64,000 bases of DNA, taken from positions 30,280 through 94,279 of the forward strand of contig JAJEGJ010000020.1 in the NCBI GenBank assembly GCA_022819905.1, given 5' to 3'. Origin of the DNA: Alphaproteobacteria bacterium (lineage in GTDB: Bacteria > Pseudomonadota > Alphaproteobacteria > TMED109). Each line of letters begins with the position of its first letter. Position 1 is the stretch's first letter. Below, one piece after another: positions 8,209 through 19,231 of this stretch. The position numbers were made by a program, and so were the translations under genes. The notes under the pieces are model-generated. The model worked only from the letters and a program-made list of their open reading frames with translations. It was not told where the DNA came from and did no database searches.

Positions 8209-10041
8209 CTAGTCAGCGGGCATGCCGTCTCGTGACGCGCGGCCGGGGTCGTACCACCAGGTGGAGGGAAAACCCAGGCCGTAGCGGGGCGTGATTTCGG
8301 GGATCCCGAAGCGGTCCCAGTACACCAGCCGGAACTTCGAGATGTGCCAGTGGGGGACCACGTAGTGGCTGTGCAGCAGGACCCGGTCCATCGCCCGGGT
8401 CGCCGCAATCTGGGCGTCACGGTCCGGCGCCCGGATGATGGCTTCCACGAGCTGGTCGACGATCGGATCGGCGATGCCCGGGTAGTTGCCGCTCCCGGGC
8501 GTGTTGGCCGCGGCCGACGTCCAGAAATCCCGCTGCTCATTGCCGGGCGAGAACGACTGGCCCCTCGCCATCACCATCATGTCGTAGTCGAATTCCCGCA
8601 GCCGATTCTCGTACTGGGCCCGGTCGACGATTCGGATGGAAGCGCGAATGCCCAGGCGCTCGAGGTTGTTAACGAACGGCGAGGTGATGCGTTCGAACGC
8701 CGGCGAGCCCAGGAGTATCTCGAACTCGACAGGCTCGCCGTCGGGATCAACAAGGGTCTGTCCTTCCACCCGGTATCCGGCCTCGTTCAGCAATTTCTGC
8801 GCGATCCGGAGATTCGCGCGGTTGTTGCCCGATCCATCCGTCGAGGGTGCGTGATAGGCAGGCCCGAACACCTCGGCCGGCAGTGCGGCGCGATGGGGCT
8901 CCAGGAGGGCGGTCTCGGCGGCGGAAGGCGTGCCGCGTGACGCCAGTTCGGAATTCGAGAAGTAGCTCTCCGTCCGGTCGTACTGTCCGTAGAAGAGCGT
9001 CTGGTTCGTCCACTCGAAATCGAAAGCGAAGGCGAGGGCCCGTCGAATCGTCGGATTCTGAAACACCTTTCGCCGAACGTTGAACACGTAGCCCTGCATG
9101 CCGGTCGGCAGCTCGTGGTCGACGGTACGCCGGATCAGCAGGCCTTCCCTGACCGCGTCGGTGTCGTAGGCGGTCGCCCATTCCTTGGCGATGTTCTCGG
9201 CCCGGAAATCGTACTCGCCCGCCTTCAGGGCCTCGATCATGACGTTGGCGTCTCGATAGTAGTCGTACCGGATGCGATCGAAATTGTGACGACCCACGTT
9301 CACCGGCAATTCCTTCCCCCAATAATCCGGAACGCGCTCGTACGCGATCGACCGTCCCGGGTCGACCGCGGCAAACCGGTACGGCCCGCTCCCCAGCGGG
9401 GGGTCGAGCGTGGTCGCGGTGAAGTCGCGTTCCTCCCAGTAGTGTCTCGGGAGGACATCGAATTCGCCGACGATCAGGGCGAGTTCCCGATTGACCCCGG
9501 GAGAGAACGTAAACCTTACCTGTCGCGGGCCGGTGGCTTCGACATTGGTCACATCCTCGTAGTACTTGGCGTAGAACGGATGCCCGTCGGTCATCAGGGT
9601 GTTGAACGTCCACACGACGTCGGCCGGCGTGATCGGCACGCCGTCGTGCCAGCGGGCCTCTTCCCGCAGCGTGTATTCGACCCAGGCGTTGTCCGGTCCG
9701 ACCGTGATGGATTCGGCCAGCAAACCGTACTGGGTGAACGGCTCATCCTCGGTTCCGTAGGTGAGGCTGTCGTAGATCAGCGCGGCGCCGGCGCCGGTGA
9801 TTCCCTTCAGGGTGAAGGGATTGAGCGTGTCGAATGTCCGATCTGCCGACAGTCGGACGGTTCCTCCCTTGGGGGCGTCCGGGTTGGCGTACTCGAAATG
9901 CGTGAATGCGGCGTCGTACTTGGGTTCACCGAAGAGGGACAGCGCGTGCGTGGTGACGGCGTCGTCGGCCCGGGCGGCGAACGGCCCGAGCAGCAGGCAG
10001 GTCAGTGCGCCGAGGCACAGGCGGGGCAGGGTGGAGCGCAT
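8209..10041 (-). CDS. yejA: Oligopeptide ABC transporter substrate-binding protein YejA
   Basis: Periplasmic solute-binding protein of the SBP_bac_5 family. The 610 residues start with a signal peptide (MRSTLPRLCLGALTCLLLGPFAARA, cleavage after ARA). Family motifs include HALSLFGEPKYDAAFTHFEY near the mature N-terminus, SYFSNSELASRG in the middle and a C-terminal WWYDPGRAS. YejA proteins import peptides and in some bacteria antimicrobial peptides such as microcin C; the substrate here is not known. It heads the yejABEF set, 12 bases after the cytochrome c gene. Confidence 0.94.
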   Translation of the reverse strand: MRSTLPRLCLGALTCLLLGPFAARADDAVTTHALSLFGEPKYDAAFTHFEYANPDAPKGGTVRLSADRTFDTLNPFTLKGITGAGAALIYDSLTYGTEDEPFTQYGLLAESITVGPDNAWVEYTLREEARWHDGVPITPADVVWTFNTLMTDGHPFYAKYYEDVTNVEATGPRQVRFTFSPGVNRELALIVGEFDVLPRHYWEERDFTATTLDPPLGSGPYRFAAVDPGRSIAYERVPDYWGKELPVNVGRHNFDRIRYDYYRDANVMIEALKAGEYDFRAENIAKEWATAYDTDAVREGLLIRRTVDHELPTGMQGYVFNVRRKVFQNPTIRRALAFAFDFEWTNQTLFYGQYDRTESYFSNSELASRGTPSAAETALLEPHRAALPAEVFGPAYHAPSTDGSGNNRANLRIAQKLLNEAGYRVEGQTLVDPDGEPVEFEILLGSPAFERITSPFVNNLERLGIRASIRIVDRAQYENRLREFDYDMMVMARGQSFSPGNEQRDFWTSAAANTPGSGNYPGIADPIVDQLVEAIIRAPDRDAQIAATRAMDRVLLHSHYVVPHWHISKFRLVYWDRFGIPEITPRYGLGFPSTWWYDPGRASRDGMPAD

Positions 10042-10053
10042 GGAAGGGGATCA

Positions 10054-10599
10054 TCAAGGGGTCGGGAGCGGGGCCGGCGTGTCGGCTTGGAGCCGTAGCC
10101 ACGCGATGATAGCGGCGCGCGCGTCGGGATCCCGGACACCGGCAAAGGCCATGCTGGTGCCGGGTACGTACGCCCGGGGGCCGGCGAGGAACGCGTCCAG
10201 GTCATCGTAGCTCCACGTGCCGTCCCGGGCGGCCATGGCCTGGGAGTACAAGAAGCCCTCGCTTGCGGCCATCGACCGGTTGACCAGGCCGTACAGGTTG
10301 GGCCCGACCCGGTGGGGCTCCCCGGAGGCGAAGGTGTGGCAGGCCGAGCACTTCCTGGCCTCGCGTTCGCCCTTGGCGGGATCGGCAGCTGCCAGCCGGG
10401 CGGCGATCGGGACAATTTGCGGGGTCGCCGGCGCATCGGCGGATGGGGCCGGGCCATCTTCCGATGCGGGCACGGCGAGAAGAAGCTCGGGCACGTGTGG
10501 CTCCGGATAGACAAGATTGCTGATGGTGACGGCGACCCCGGCGGTGAGACACGCAGCAAGCAACGCCCCGGCAATCTTGTTGAGTTCAAATAGAGACAC
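10054..10599 (-). CDS. Membrane-anchored class I cytochrome c (CycM-like)
   Basis: Single-haem electron carrier facing the periplasm. The 181 residues have an uncleaved N-terminal helix at about residues 9-30, a Pro/Ala-rich linker, then a cytochrome c2-type domain with C84-S-A-C87-H88 and a distal methionine in PGTSMAFAG. The layout matches CycM, which links the bc1 complex to terminal oxidase in alphaproteobacteria. Translation starts at GTG 10599; a GGAGG sits 7 bases upstream on the coding strand. It is the first gene of a run that ends in the ccm haem-export genes needed to mature it. Confidence 0.88.
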   Translation of the reverse strand: MSLFELNKIAGALLAACLTAGVAVTISNLVYPEPHVPELLLAVPASEDGPAPSADAPATPQIVPIAARLAAADPAKGEREARKCSACHTFASGEPHRVGPNLYGLVNRSMAASEGFLYSQAMAARDGTWSYDDLDAFLAGPRAYVPGTSMAFAGVRDPDARAAIIAWLRLQADTPAPLPTP

Positions 10600-10709
10600 G
10601 AAGGTCCTCCGAAGCGGAAGATACGGGCAAAGAGGCGGTCCTCAGGTCATCGGCTGCACCCATGGCCGCGACTCGCAGGCTGACGGCTGCGCAGAGCCGC
10701 GTGCCGGAA

Positions 10710-12263
10710 TTAGCCGGAGGTGACCCGCAGGTCAACCAGCGGGGTGCCGCGCATCGGGGGCGGCATGTCGACCCCGAGCAAACGCAGCGCGGTGGGCGCG
10801 AGGTCGGCCAGGGTGCCGTCCGCCAGCCTCGGGCCCGGCCCGGCGCCGTCGTGCAGCAGCACCGGCACGGGATTGGTGGTGTGGGACGTCTGCGGTGACG
10901 ACGGCGTGCCCATTTGCTCGGCATTCCCGTGGTCTGCCGTCAGCAGGAGTCTGCCGGCGGCGCCAGCTAGCGCCGTCGCGACGCGCCCAAGCTGCTCGTC
11001 CACCGCTTCGACCGCGGCGACGGCCGCCGCGAGGTCGCCCGTGTGCCCCACCATGTCGGCATTCGCGTAGTTCACCAATGCGATGTCGAAGCGGCGTTCT
11101 TCGATTGCCCGGACCAGTTGCGTCGTGACCTGGGCGGCAGACATCTCGGGTTTCGCGTCGTAGGTGGCCACCTTCGGCGAGTCGATGAGGATCCGCGCTT
11201 CGCGCTCGAACGGCTCTTCCCGTCCGCCGTTGAGGAAGTACGTGACATGCGCGTACTTCTCCGTCTCGGCGATGCGGAGCTGGCGCAGACCGGCCCGCGC
11301 GACGGTTTCGCCCAGTGTGTCTTCGGGGGTCATGGCCGGAAACAGCGGTTGGGCAAGCCGTTCCAGATGACTGGAGCACGGCGTCAGGGTGGCGCACGAG
11401 GCATACCGGAAATGCTCAACCGGGAAGGCGTCAAACCCGGGGTCGATCAGGGCGGCCATGAGTTGCCGGACCCGGTCAGCGCGGAAATTCGCCAGCAGCA
11501 GCGAATCGCCGTCCCGCATGCCGCCGTACCCCTCGATGACCACCGGTTCGACAAATTCATCACCGATCTGTCCGTTCGCGGCCGCGTCAAGCGCGGCCTC
11601 AGCTGCGGGATGGGGGTGCCCGATCCCGCGGGCAATGGCCTGCCAGGCACGTTCTGTCCGGTCCCAGCGATGGTCCCGGTCCATCGCCCAGTAGCGGCCG
11701 GCCACGGTGGCGATCGCGGTCCTGGGGACTTCCCGAACCGACTGTCGGAATGCCCGGAGATGTTCAGGAGCACTGTGGGGCGGCACGTCCCGGCCGTCGA
11801 GAAATGCATGCAGGCGGACGGGCACGCCGCGGCTCGCGACGATCTCGCACAGGGCGGCGATATGGGCCTGATGAGAGTGGACTCCGCCTGGGGAGAGCAG
11901 ACCCAGAACGTGGCATGCGCCTTCTGACCGGAGCGTCGCGTCCACCAGGCCGGTGAGCAGTGGATGGCTGGCCAGCGTCCCGTCCGCGAGCGCCGAATCG
12001 ATCCTTGGCAGATCCTGCTGGATCGTCCGACCGGCGCCGATCGACATATGGCCGACTTCCGAGTTCCCCATCTGCCCCGAGGGGAGGCCGACCGCCGGTC
12101 CGGAAGCGTGGAGCAGCCCGTTTCGACCCTGCGCAGTCAGCCGGTCGAGCACGGCGGTGCGGGCTTGTCGGATGGCATTGCCCTCCAGAGCGGTTCGATG
12201 CCCCCACCCATCCAGAATGCAGAGAACCAGCGGGGCCGGCCTCTGGCCCGCATCAGGAAACAA
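10710..12263 (-). CDS. gpmI: 2,3-bisphosphoglycerate-independent phosphoglycerate mutase
   Basis: Glycolytic enzyme interconverting 3- and 2-phosphoglycerate using two Mn ions. The 517 residues match the family length. Seen motifs are LCILDGWGHR near the start, the phosphoserine site GLPSGQMGNSEVGH, DGRDVPPHSA, and the metal-binding NYANADMVGHTGD and LLTADHGNAEQM. The start is TTG at 12263, three bases after the rsfS stop; no nearby ATG is in frame. It is the distal gene of the obgE-proB-proA-nadD-rsfS operon. Confidence 0.95.
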   Translation of the reverse strand: MFPDAGQRPAPLVLCILDGWGHRTALEGNAIRQARTAVLDRLTAQGRNGLLHASGPAVGLPSGQMGNSEVGHMSIGAGRTIQQDLPRIDSALADGTLASHPLLTGLVDATLRSEGACHVLGLLSPGGVHSHQAHIAALCEIVASRGVPVRLHAFLDGRDVPPHSAPEHLRAFRQSVREVPRTAIATVAGRYWAMDRDHRWDRTERAWQAIARGIGHPHPAAEAALDAAANGQIGDEFVEPVVIEGYGGMRDGDSLLLANFRADRVRQLMAALIDPGFDAFPVEHFRYASCATLTPCSSHLERLAQPLFPAMTPEDTLGETVARAGLRQLRIAETEKYAHVTYFLNGGREEPFEREARILIDSPKVATYDAKPEMSAAQVTTQLVRAIEERRFDIALVNYANADMVGHTGDLAAAVAAVEAVDEQLGRVATALAGAAGRLLLTADHGNAEQMGTPSSPQTSHTTNPVPVLLHDGAGPGPRLADGTLADLAPTALRLLGVDMPPPMRGTPLVDLRVTSG

Positions 12264-12266
12264 GGA

Positions 12267-12647
12267 TCAGGCGCCGGTTCCGGTGTCGGCGGGTAGCGCG
12301 CTCCACATTTTCTCCAGGTTGTAAAAGAGTCTCGTTTCCTCACGGAAAAGGTGGACGATCACGTCGCCCACGTCGACCAGTACCCAGTCAGCCTGGCGCT
12401 CGCCTTCGATTGCCAGGCGGGGTGCCCCGGAGTGTTTCAGGGCCAGTGACAGCCGTTCGGCAAGGGCCCCAACATGACGGGTGGAACGACCACTTGCAAT
12501 GATCATGCAATCGGCGATGGACGACTTGCCGGTCAGGTCGATGCTCACGATGTCTTCGGCCGAACCGTCCCGAAGCGTCTCGGTGATGAGGTCTTGCAGC
12601 TCCACGCTGCCCGGATGCGAAGCGGGTGTGGGTGCCGGTTGATTCAT
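12267..12647 (-). CDS. rsfS: Ribosome silencing factor RsfS
   Basis: Binds ribosomal protein L14 and blocks 50S-30S joining when nutrients are short. The 126 residues contain the family core: SIDLTGKSSIADCMIIASG, then RHVGALAERL and the end motif WVLVDVGDVIVHLF followed by YNLEKMW. The ATG at 12647 overlaps the nadD stop in ATGA. The open frame upstream belongs to nadD DNA and is not conserved. In many alphaproteobacteria rlmH follows rsfS; here gpmI follows at once. Confidence 0.95.
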   Translation of the reverse strand: MNQPAPTPASHPGSVELQDLITETLRDGSAEDIVSIDLTGKSSIADCMIIASGRSTRHVGALAERLSLALKHSGAPRLAIEGERQADWVLVDVGDVIVHLFREETRLFYNLEKMWSALPADTGTGA

Positions 12648-13267
12648 GGATGATCGGGCGGCACGGAAGGTCGGCGTCGCGCCCGGAGCGCCGTGCCGGA
12701 GGCGGGATGCCTCCGTCCCTCCAGATATGTCCATGCGGGGGGGCGTCGCGAGGCCAGCGTAACGCTCAACGCGGACCGCACCCGAGCCATTCGATATCGT
12801 CTGAACGCCATGCTCGTCAAAGCAGGACGAGCATATGGCGGGCGCGCAAGCACTGCAATGCCCGTCGTCCGAAAGATGCGGCGCCAGTGCTCCCAAAGAT
12901 GAATCGAAGCAGGAAGATCCCCGCCCATGAGCCATACCAGGCGGGCGCCCGGAAGGCGCCTGCGCAACCGGGCCAGCGTGGCATGGGTGCGGATGGTACC
13001 CAGCCGGTCTTCGAGATCGCTGACGAGAATCCGCGGGTGGTCAGCGACTTCTTGGGCGGCCTTCACGCGTTCGGCGAAGGGCCGCATGCCTTCAGGGCTC
13101 TTGTGCGGGTTCTGCGGGGAAATCAGCCACCACACCTCGTCGAGCGCCAATCGGGCAAGGGCCTGCGTGCTGATCCAGCGATGGCCGGCGTGCGCCGGGT
13201 TGAAGGAACCGCCGAGGAGCCCGATGCGTTGGCCACGCCTGCGGGCGAGTGAGGCGCTCCTGTTCAG
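12644..13267 (-). CDS. nadD: Nicotinate-nucleotide adenylyltransferase NadD, apparent non-standard start
   Basis: Converts nicotinate mononucleotide and ATP to deamido-NAD. The nucleotidyltransferase N-terminus [16 protein letters not shown], with the essential GGSFNP and HxGH motifs, is clearly encoded at about 13174-13222, and the C-terminal half ([17 protein letters not shown], then [11 protein letters not shown]) is also typical. The first TTG in this frame (13150) lies downstream of these motifs, and no ATG, GTG or TTG exists upstream before the frame runs through proA. The best candidate is CTG at 13267, overlapping the proA stop in CTGA, the same 4-base overlap style as proB and rsfS in this operon. 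That start is inference. Confidence 0.88.
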   Translation of the reverse strand: MNRSASLARRRGQRIGLLGGSFNPAHAGHRWISTQALARLALDEVWWLISPQNPHKSPEGMRPFAERVKAAQEVADHPRILVSDLEDRLGTIRTHATLARLRRRLPGARLVWLMGGDLPASIHLWEHWRRIFRTTGIAVLARPPYARPALTSMAFRRYRMARVRSALSVTLASRRPPAWTYLEGRRHPASGTALRARRRPSVPPDHP

Positions 13268-14562
13268 GGACGCACCCCGCCTTGCCCTCGGACCACGTAC
13301 TTGAAGGTGGTGAGCTGTTCCAATCCCACCGGGCCACGGGCATGGAGCCGGCCCGTCGAGATGCCGATTTCGGCCCCCATGCCGAACTCACCGCCGTCGG
13401 CGAACTGAGTCGAGGCGTTGTGAAGGACAATTGCGCTGTCCACTTCCTCCAGGAAGCGCTCGGCCGCTCCCTGGTCTGAGGTGACGATCGCGTCGGTATG
13501 GTCGGACCCGTGGCGGTGGATGTGCTCGATCGCCGCCTCGAGATCGTCGACCACGCGGACCGAGACGATGGCGTCGAGATACTCGGTATCCCAGTCGCTA
13601 GCGACGGCTGGCACGATGCGGGAATCCAACTGCTGGACTTCCGTGTCCCCGCGTACTTCGCAGCCACTGTCCAGCAGCCGGCCGACGACCTGCGCGAGCG
13701 TTGCACCGGAAGCGTCGCGGTGGCATAGCACCGTTTCGGTCGCGCCGCACACCGATGTGCGCCGCATCTTGCCGTTGTGAACGATGTCCGCAGCCATCAC
13801 AGGGTCTGCCGCGCGATCAACGTAGGTGTGGCACAGACCTTCCAGGTGGGCGAGGACGGGCACGCGGCTCTCGCGCTGCACCCGTTCGATCAACGAAGGC
13901 CCGCCCCGAGGCACCACCACGTCGATCCATTGCGATTCGGTAATGAGAAGACCGGCTGCCGCCCGATCTGTCGTCGGCACCATCTGGACGGCCGTCGGGT
14001 CGATACCGCCGTTGCGCAGGCCCACGCCAAGCGCCTCCACAAGCGCGCTGCTGGAATGGAAGCTCTCCGATCCACCCCGCAGGATGACGGCGTTCCCCGA
14101 CTTCAAGCAGAGTGCTCCCGCGTCAGCGGTCACGTTCGGACGCGACTCATAGATGATGCCGATCACGCCGAGCGGCACGCGCACGCGCGCAATATCCAGT
14201 CCGTTCGCCTCGTTGAACCAGCGGGCCGACTCGCTTCCCACCGGATCCGGAAGAGCTGCCACTTGCTCGAGGCTGGCCGCGATCCCTTCGACCCGGTCGT
14301 CGTCGAGGCGGAGCCGGTCGAGCAAGGCGTCCGTGAGCCCGGATGCTTCTTCAACATCTTGGGCGTTCGCTGCGAGGATGTGCTCGCGACGTTGCCGGAT
14401 GGCGCCCGCGGCTGCCCTCAGGGCATCGTTCTTGGCCTCGGTTGAGGTGCGGGCCAGGGCCCCGGCAGCAGCACGGGCCGCTGCGGCCAGCTCGGCCATC
14501 ATCGTGCGCACGGCGTCCTCCCCGACGGGCGCTGCGTGAACCTGTGCAGCCTTTCGATTCAT
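13264..14562 (-). CDS. proA: Gamma-glutamyl phosphate reductase
   Basis: Second step of proline synthesis: reduces gamma-glutamyl phosphate to the semialdehyde with NADPH. The 432 residues show the aldehyde-dehydrogenase-like fold motifs [32 protein letters not shown] and the catalytic cysteine region [14 protein letters not shown]. The C-terminal [19 protein letters not shown] is nearly invariant in ProA. It starts at ATG 14562, two bases after the proB stop, and its own TGA forms the probable overlapping start of nadD. Confidence 0.97.
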   Translation of the reverse strand: MNRKAAQVHAAPVGEDAVRTMMAELAAAARAAAGALARTSTEAKNDALRAAAGAIRQRREHILAANAQDVEEASGLTDALLDRLRLDDDRVEGIAASLEQVAALPDPVGSESARWFNEANGLDIARVRVPLGVIGIIYESRPNVTADAGALCLKSGNAVILRGGSESFHSSSALVEALGVGLRNGGIDPTAVQMVPTTDRAAAGLLITESQWIDVVVPRGGPSLIERVQRESRVPVLAHLEGLCHTYVDRAADPVMAADIVHNGKMRRTSVCGATETVLCHRDASGATLAQVVGRLLDSGCEVRGDTEVQQLDSRIVPAVASDWDTEYLDAIVSVRVVDDLEAAIEHIHRHGSDHTDAIVTSDQGAAERFLEEVDSAIVLHNASTQFADGGEFGMGAEIGISTGRLHARGPVGLEQLTTFKYVVRGQGGVRP

Positions 14563-14564
14563 GC

Positions 14565-16870
<2,306 letters not shown>

Positions 16871-16981
16871 CTAGCACTACTGACTGGGAGGCTGGGGCCG
16901 CAATCGTGCGTTGCGACTCCGGGTTCGAGGATGGTCCGGCGTGGTACGGCAGCGCCAACCGCAGTGTCGCGCGAGTGCTCC

Positions 16982-17242
16982 TCAGGCGCTGCCGGCGTCG
17001 ACCGAGACGTACGAACGACCGCCGCTCTTTGTGCGGAACACGACCTGTCCGTCGGACAGGGCGAACAGCGTGTGGTCCTTGCCGATGCCGACACCGGCAC
17101 CAGGGTGGAACCTGGTTCCGCGCTGGCGAACGATGATGTTCCCGGCACGGACGCGTTCGCCACCGTACTTCTTCACTCCGAGCCTGCGTCCGGCAGAATC
17201 ACGGCCGTTGCGTGAGGATCCGCCTGCTTTCTTGTGGGCCAT
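16982..17242 (-). CDS. rpmA: 50S ribosomal protein L27
   Basis: Large-subunit protein at the peptidyl-transferase centre. The 86 residues match the family: [16 protein letters not shown], then [12 protein letters not shown], and [15 protein letters not shown]. The N-terminus begins directly with AHKK, with no cleavable leader of the Firmicute type. It lies 12 bases after rplU, the standard L21-L27 pair upstream of obgE. Confidence 0.97.
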   Translation of the reverse strand: MAHKKAGGSSRNGRDSAGRRLGVKKYGGERVRAGNIIVRQRGTRFHPGAGVGIGKDHTLFALSDGQVVFRTKSGGRSYVSVDAGSA

Positions 17243-17254
17243 GCTGCGCGCTCC

Positions 17255-17680
17255 CTACTCTGAACCATCGACGGACGCGTCGTTGGCCGCGGGTGCGGCG
17301 TCCTCGGACGCTGGTGCAGTGGCGGCGGAATCGCCTTCCGGCTTGGCCGTTTCCCCGTGATTTTGCACATTTACGTTGATATCGGTGATGCGGACTACGG
17401 TCAAGCGCTGCCGATGTCCATTGCGCTTGCGGTGGTGCTTGCGGCGCTTCTTCTTGAACACGATCACCCGCGGTGAGCGCATCTGCTCCGCCACGGTTCC
17501 GGTAACACTGGCGTTTTCCAGCAGCGGTGTACCAACGATCGAGCGTTCGCCGTCTGACACCATCAGAACTTCATCGAACGTGACCGTCGCTCCGGCATCG
17601 TCTACGAGGCGGTCCACGGTGACCACGTCCCCCGGGGCAACTCTGTACTGTTTTCCGCCTGTACGAATGACCGCGTGCAT
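17255..17680 (-). CDS. rplU: 50S ribosomal protein L21 with an acidic C-terminal extension
   Basis: Large-subunit protein binding 23S rRNA. Residues 1-102 are canonical L21 ([18 protein letters not shown] at the start, the basic [17 protein letters not shown] stretch, and TVVRITDI at the end). Residues 103-141 form an added low-complexity tail rich in Ala, Glu, Asp and Ser. Bacterial L21 is normally about 103 residues; alphaproteobacterial versions with a disordered tail are known. The chosen ATG gives the conserved N-terminus, although the open frame runs on upstream to 17794. Confidence 0.95.
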   Translation of the reverse strand: MHAVIRTGGKQYRVAPGDVVTVDRLVDDAGATVTFDEVLMVSDGERSIVGTPLLENASVTGTVAEQMRSPRVIVFKKKRRKHHRKRNGHRQRLTVVRITDINVNVQNHGETAKPEGDSAATAPASEDAAPAANDASVDGSE

Positions 17681-17766
17681 GGCCAGCAATCCAAACCATC
17701 GAGACTGAAAGGAGCAATCAGCGAAATCACCCTGAGCCGTAGCCGGCGATTCACTGGACGGAACAC

Positions 17767-17794
17767 AGTATCCACCATTTGTTCTGGACGTCAA
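17767..17794 (-). promoter_or_regulatory. Candidate sigma-70-type promoter for rplU-rpmA
   Basis: On the minus strand TTGACG (17794-17789) is followed after 16 bases by GATACT (17772-17767). This matches five of six -35 positions and four of six -10 positions of the vegetative consensus, and it lies about 90 bases upstream of the rplU ATG. It was found by eye only; a transcription start has not been shown. Confidence 0.4.
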
Positions 17795-17831
17795 ACCAGC
17801 GCTCAGGGCGGCGTCTGCACCGGTCGGCAGA

Positions 17832-17873
17832 AGGCCGGCCCAGGCTCTGCGTGACCTCTCTCACAGCCGGCCT
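17832..17873. repeat. Inverted repeat between rplU and a secreted-protein gene
   Basis: AGGCCGGC at 17832-17839 is perfectly repeated in inverse as GCCGGCCT at 17866-17873, with a 26-base loop. It lies just downstream of the minus-strand gene ending at 17934 and upstream of the rplU promoter, so it could be a terminator for the former. No T-run follows, so intrinsic termination is doubtful. Confidence 0.35.
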
Positions 17874-17933
17874 CGCGCGCGAACCTCTGAATGGCGAAGG
17901 CGTCGCCGAATCAGCTTGGCTAAATCGGCCGCT

Positions 17934-18341
17934 TCATTCGCGGACCCAAGAGGGGGGCTGGATGGTGCAGGCTGTTCGCGCATGCAGGGTGGTGACGCCG
18001 AACCGGGCCCGTGCACGCAGCACGACCCAGAGCTTGCCTTCCGGCGGGCGCAGGATCGCTTCTCCGGTGCCGAGCACCTGCTGTTCTTCCGAATACAGCA
18101 CGCAACGCACCAGGCCGGGATTGCTGGCGGCATCGGGAATTCGCACCACGACTTCCACGATGTTGGTGCATGCAAGCTTTCCGTTGTGCTCAAATTGGTT
18201 GCAAAGCGGCGGAGTCACCTCCACCGGTTCCACCGGCCACGTCTCCGCAGCGCCTGCCTCGGGAGCCAGGCCGGCGAACATAACCGCCAGAACCCCGCCG
18301 ATGCCCCGCAGGCGGGTTCGCGGATGGATCAGATTGGCCAT
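17934..18341 (-). CDS. Hypothetical secreted protein
   Basis: Unrecognised. The 135 residues start with a signal peptide (MANLIHPRTRLRGIGG, then a hydrophobic core, cleavage likely after GAA), followed by a small globular part with cysteines in VTPPLCNQFEHNGKLAC, LVRCVLYSEEQ and TACTIQPP. The alternating hydrophobic pattern suggests a beta-rich periplasmic protein. A start 15 bases upstream (MLHGTM) is also possible. It is transcribed away from the SDR gene at 18433 and shares a short divergent upstream region with it. Coding-like composition and the signal peptide support it; no function can be given. Confidence 0.7.
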   Translation of the reverse strand: MANLIHPRTRLRGIGGVLAVMFAGLAPEAGAAETWPVEPVEVTPPLCNQFEHNGKLACTNIVEVVVRIPDAASNPGLVRCVLYSEEQQVLGTGEAILRPPEGKLWVVLRARARFGVTTLHARTACTIQPPSWVRE

Positions 18342-18432
18342 TGTCCCGTGGAGCATAAACCGTTGCGGGTGAGGGGGTTTCACGGGCACCCTTGCCAGGC
18401 GGTTTTGCACTCTGTGGCCCGGAGACAGACTG

Positions 18433-19173
18433 ATGATTCGAGCTGATGCCCGGGAAGTGATCCTGGTGGTAGGTGCCGGCGACGCCACCGGCGGAACGGT
18501 GGCGACCCGTTTTGCGCGCGGCGGCTACACCGCCGTCGTGACCCGGCGGAAGCTGGACCGGCTGACCGGTCTGGTAGAGCGGATGCGCGCGGAGGATCTG
18601 GCCGTTCATCCGTTCGCGCTCGACCCTCGCGTCGAGGACCAGGTGGTCACGTTGTTCGCAGATGTCGAGCGCGACATCGGACCGCTCGCGGTGGTGGTGT
18701 TCAACATCGGGCCCAACGTCCAGTCCCCGATCGTCGAGACAACCGGCCGCGTCTATCGAAAGATCTGGGAACTGGCCGCGTACGCAGGGTTTCTGACCGG
18801 CCGCGAAGCCGCGCGCCACATGGTGCCTCGCCGGTCGGGCAGCATTTTCTTCACTGGAGCGACCGCTTCGCTGCGCGGGGGCAGCGGCTTCGCGGCATTT
18901 GCCGGGGCCAAATTCGCGTTGCGGGCGCTGGCGCAATCCATGGCGCGGGAACTCGGTCCGCAGGGAATCCACGTGGCGCATTCGGTAATCGATGGGCCCA
19001 TCGACACGGCATTCATTCGCGAGCACCGCCAGGACCTGCTCGAGACCCGTCCATTGAAGCCCAATGTGCTGGACCCGAAGGACATTGCAGAGGCCTACTG
19101 GTCAGTGCATAAGCAGCCCCGGAGCGCATGGAGTTTCGAGTTCGACCTGCGACCATGGGCCGAGCCTTGGTAG
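18433..19173 (+). CDS. Short-chain dehydrogenase/reductase-like protein lacking the catalytic tyrosine
   Basis: Rossmann-fold SDR of 246 residues. The cofactor loop reads GAGDATGG instead of the usual GxxxGxG form, and the structural N is kept (FNIG, N91). Ser146 (GATAS) and Lys160 are present, but the catalytic Tyr of YxxxK is Phe156 (FAGAK). A family with the core AKFALRALAQSMARELG exists in proteobacteria, so it is probably folded and functional, perhaps as a non-redox or altered enzyme. A GGAGA sits 7 bases before the ATG. It is followed at 59 bases by a crotonase gene and then a haloalkane dehalogenase, all on the same strand. Confidence 0.85.
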   Translation: MIRADAREVILVVGAGDATGGTVATRFARGGYTAVVTRRKLDRLTGLVERMRAEDLAVHPFALDPRVEDQVVTLFADVERDIGPLAVVVFNIGPNVQSPIVETTGRVYRKIWELAAYAGFLTGREAARHMVPRRSGSIFFTGATASLRGGSGFAAFAGAKFALRALAQSMARELGPQGIHVAHSVIDGPIDTAFIREHRQDLLETRPLKPNVLDPKDIAEAYWSVHKQPRSAWSFEFDLRPWAEPW

Positions 19174-19231
19174 GTTGGTGCGCATCCACCCCGCTGTCGC
19201 TTCATGTCCATTCACAAGAGGAATCAGGAAT

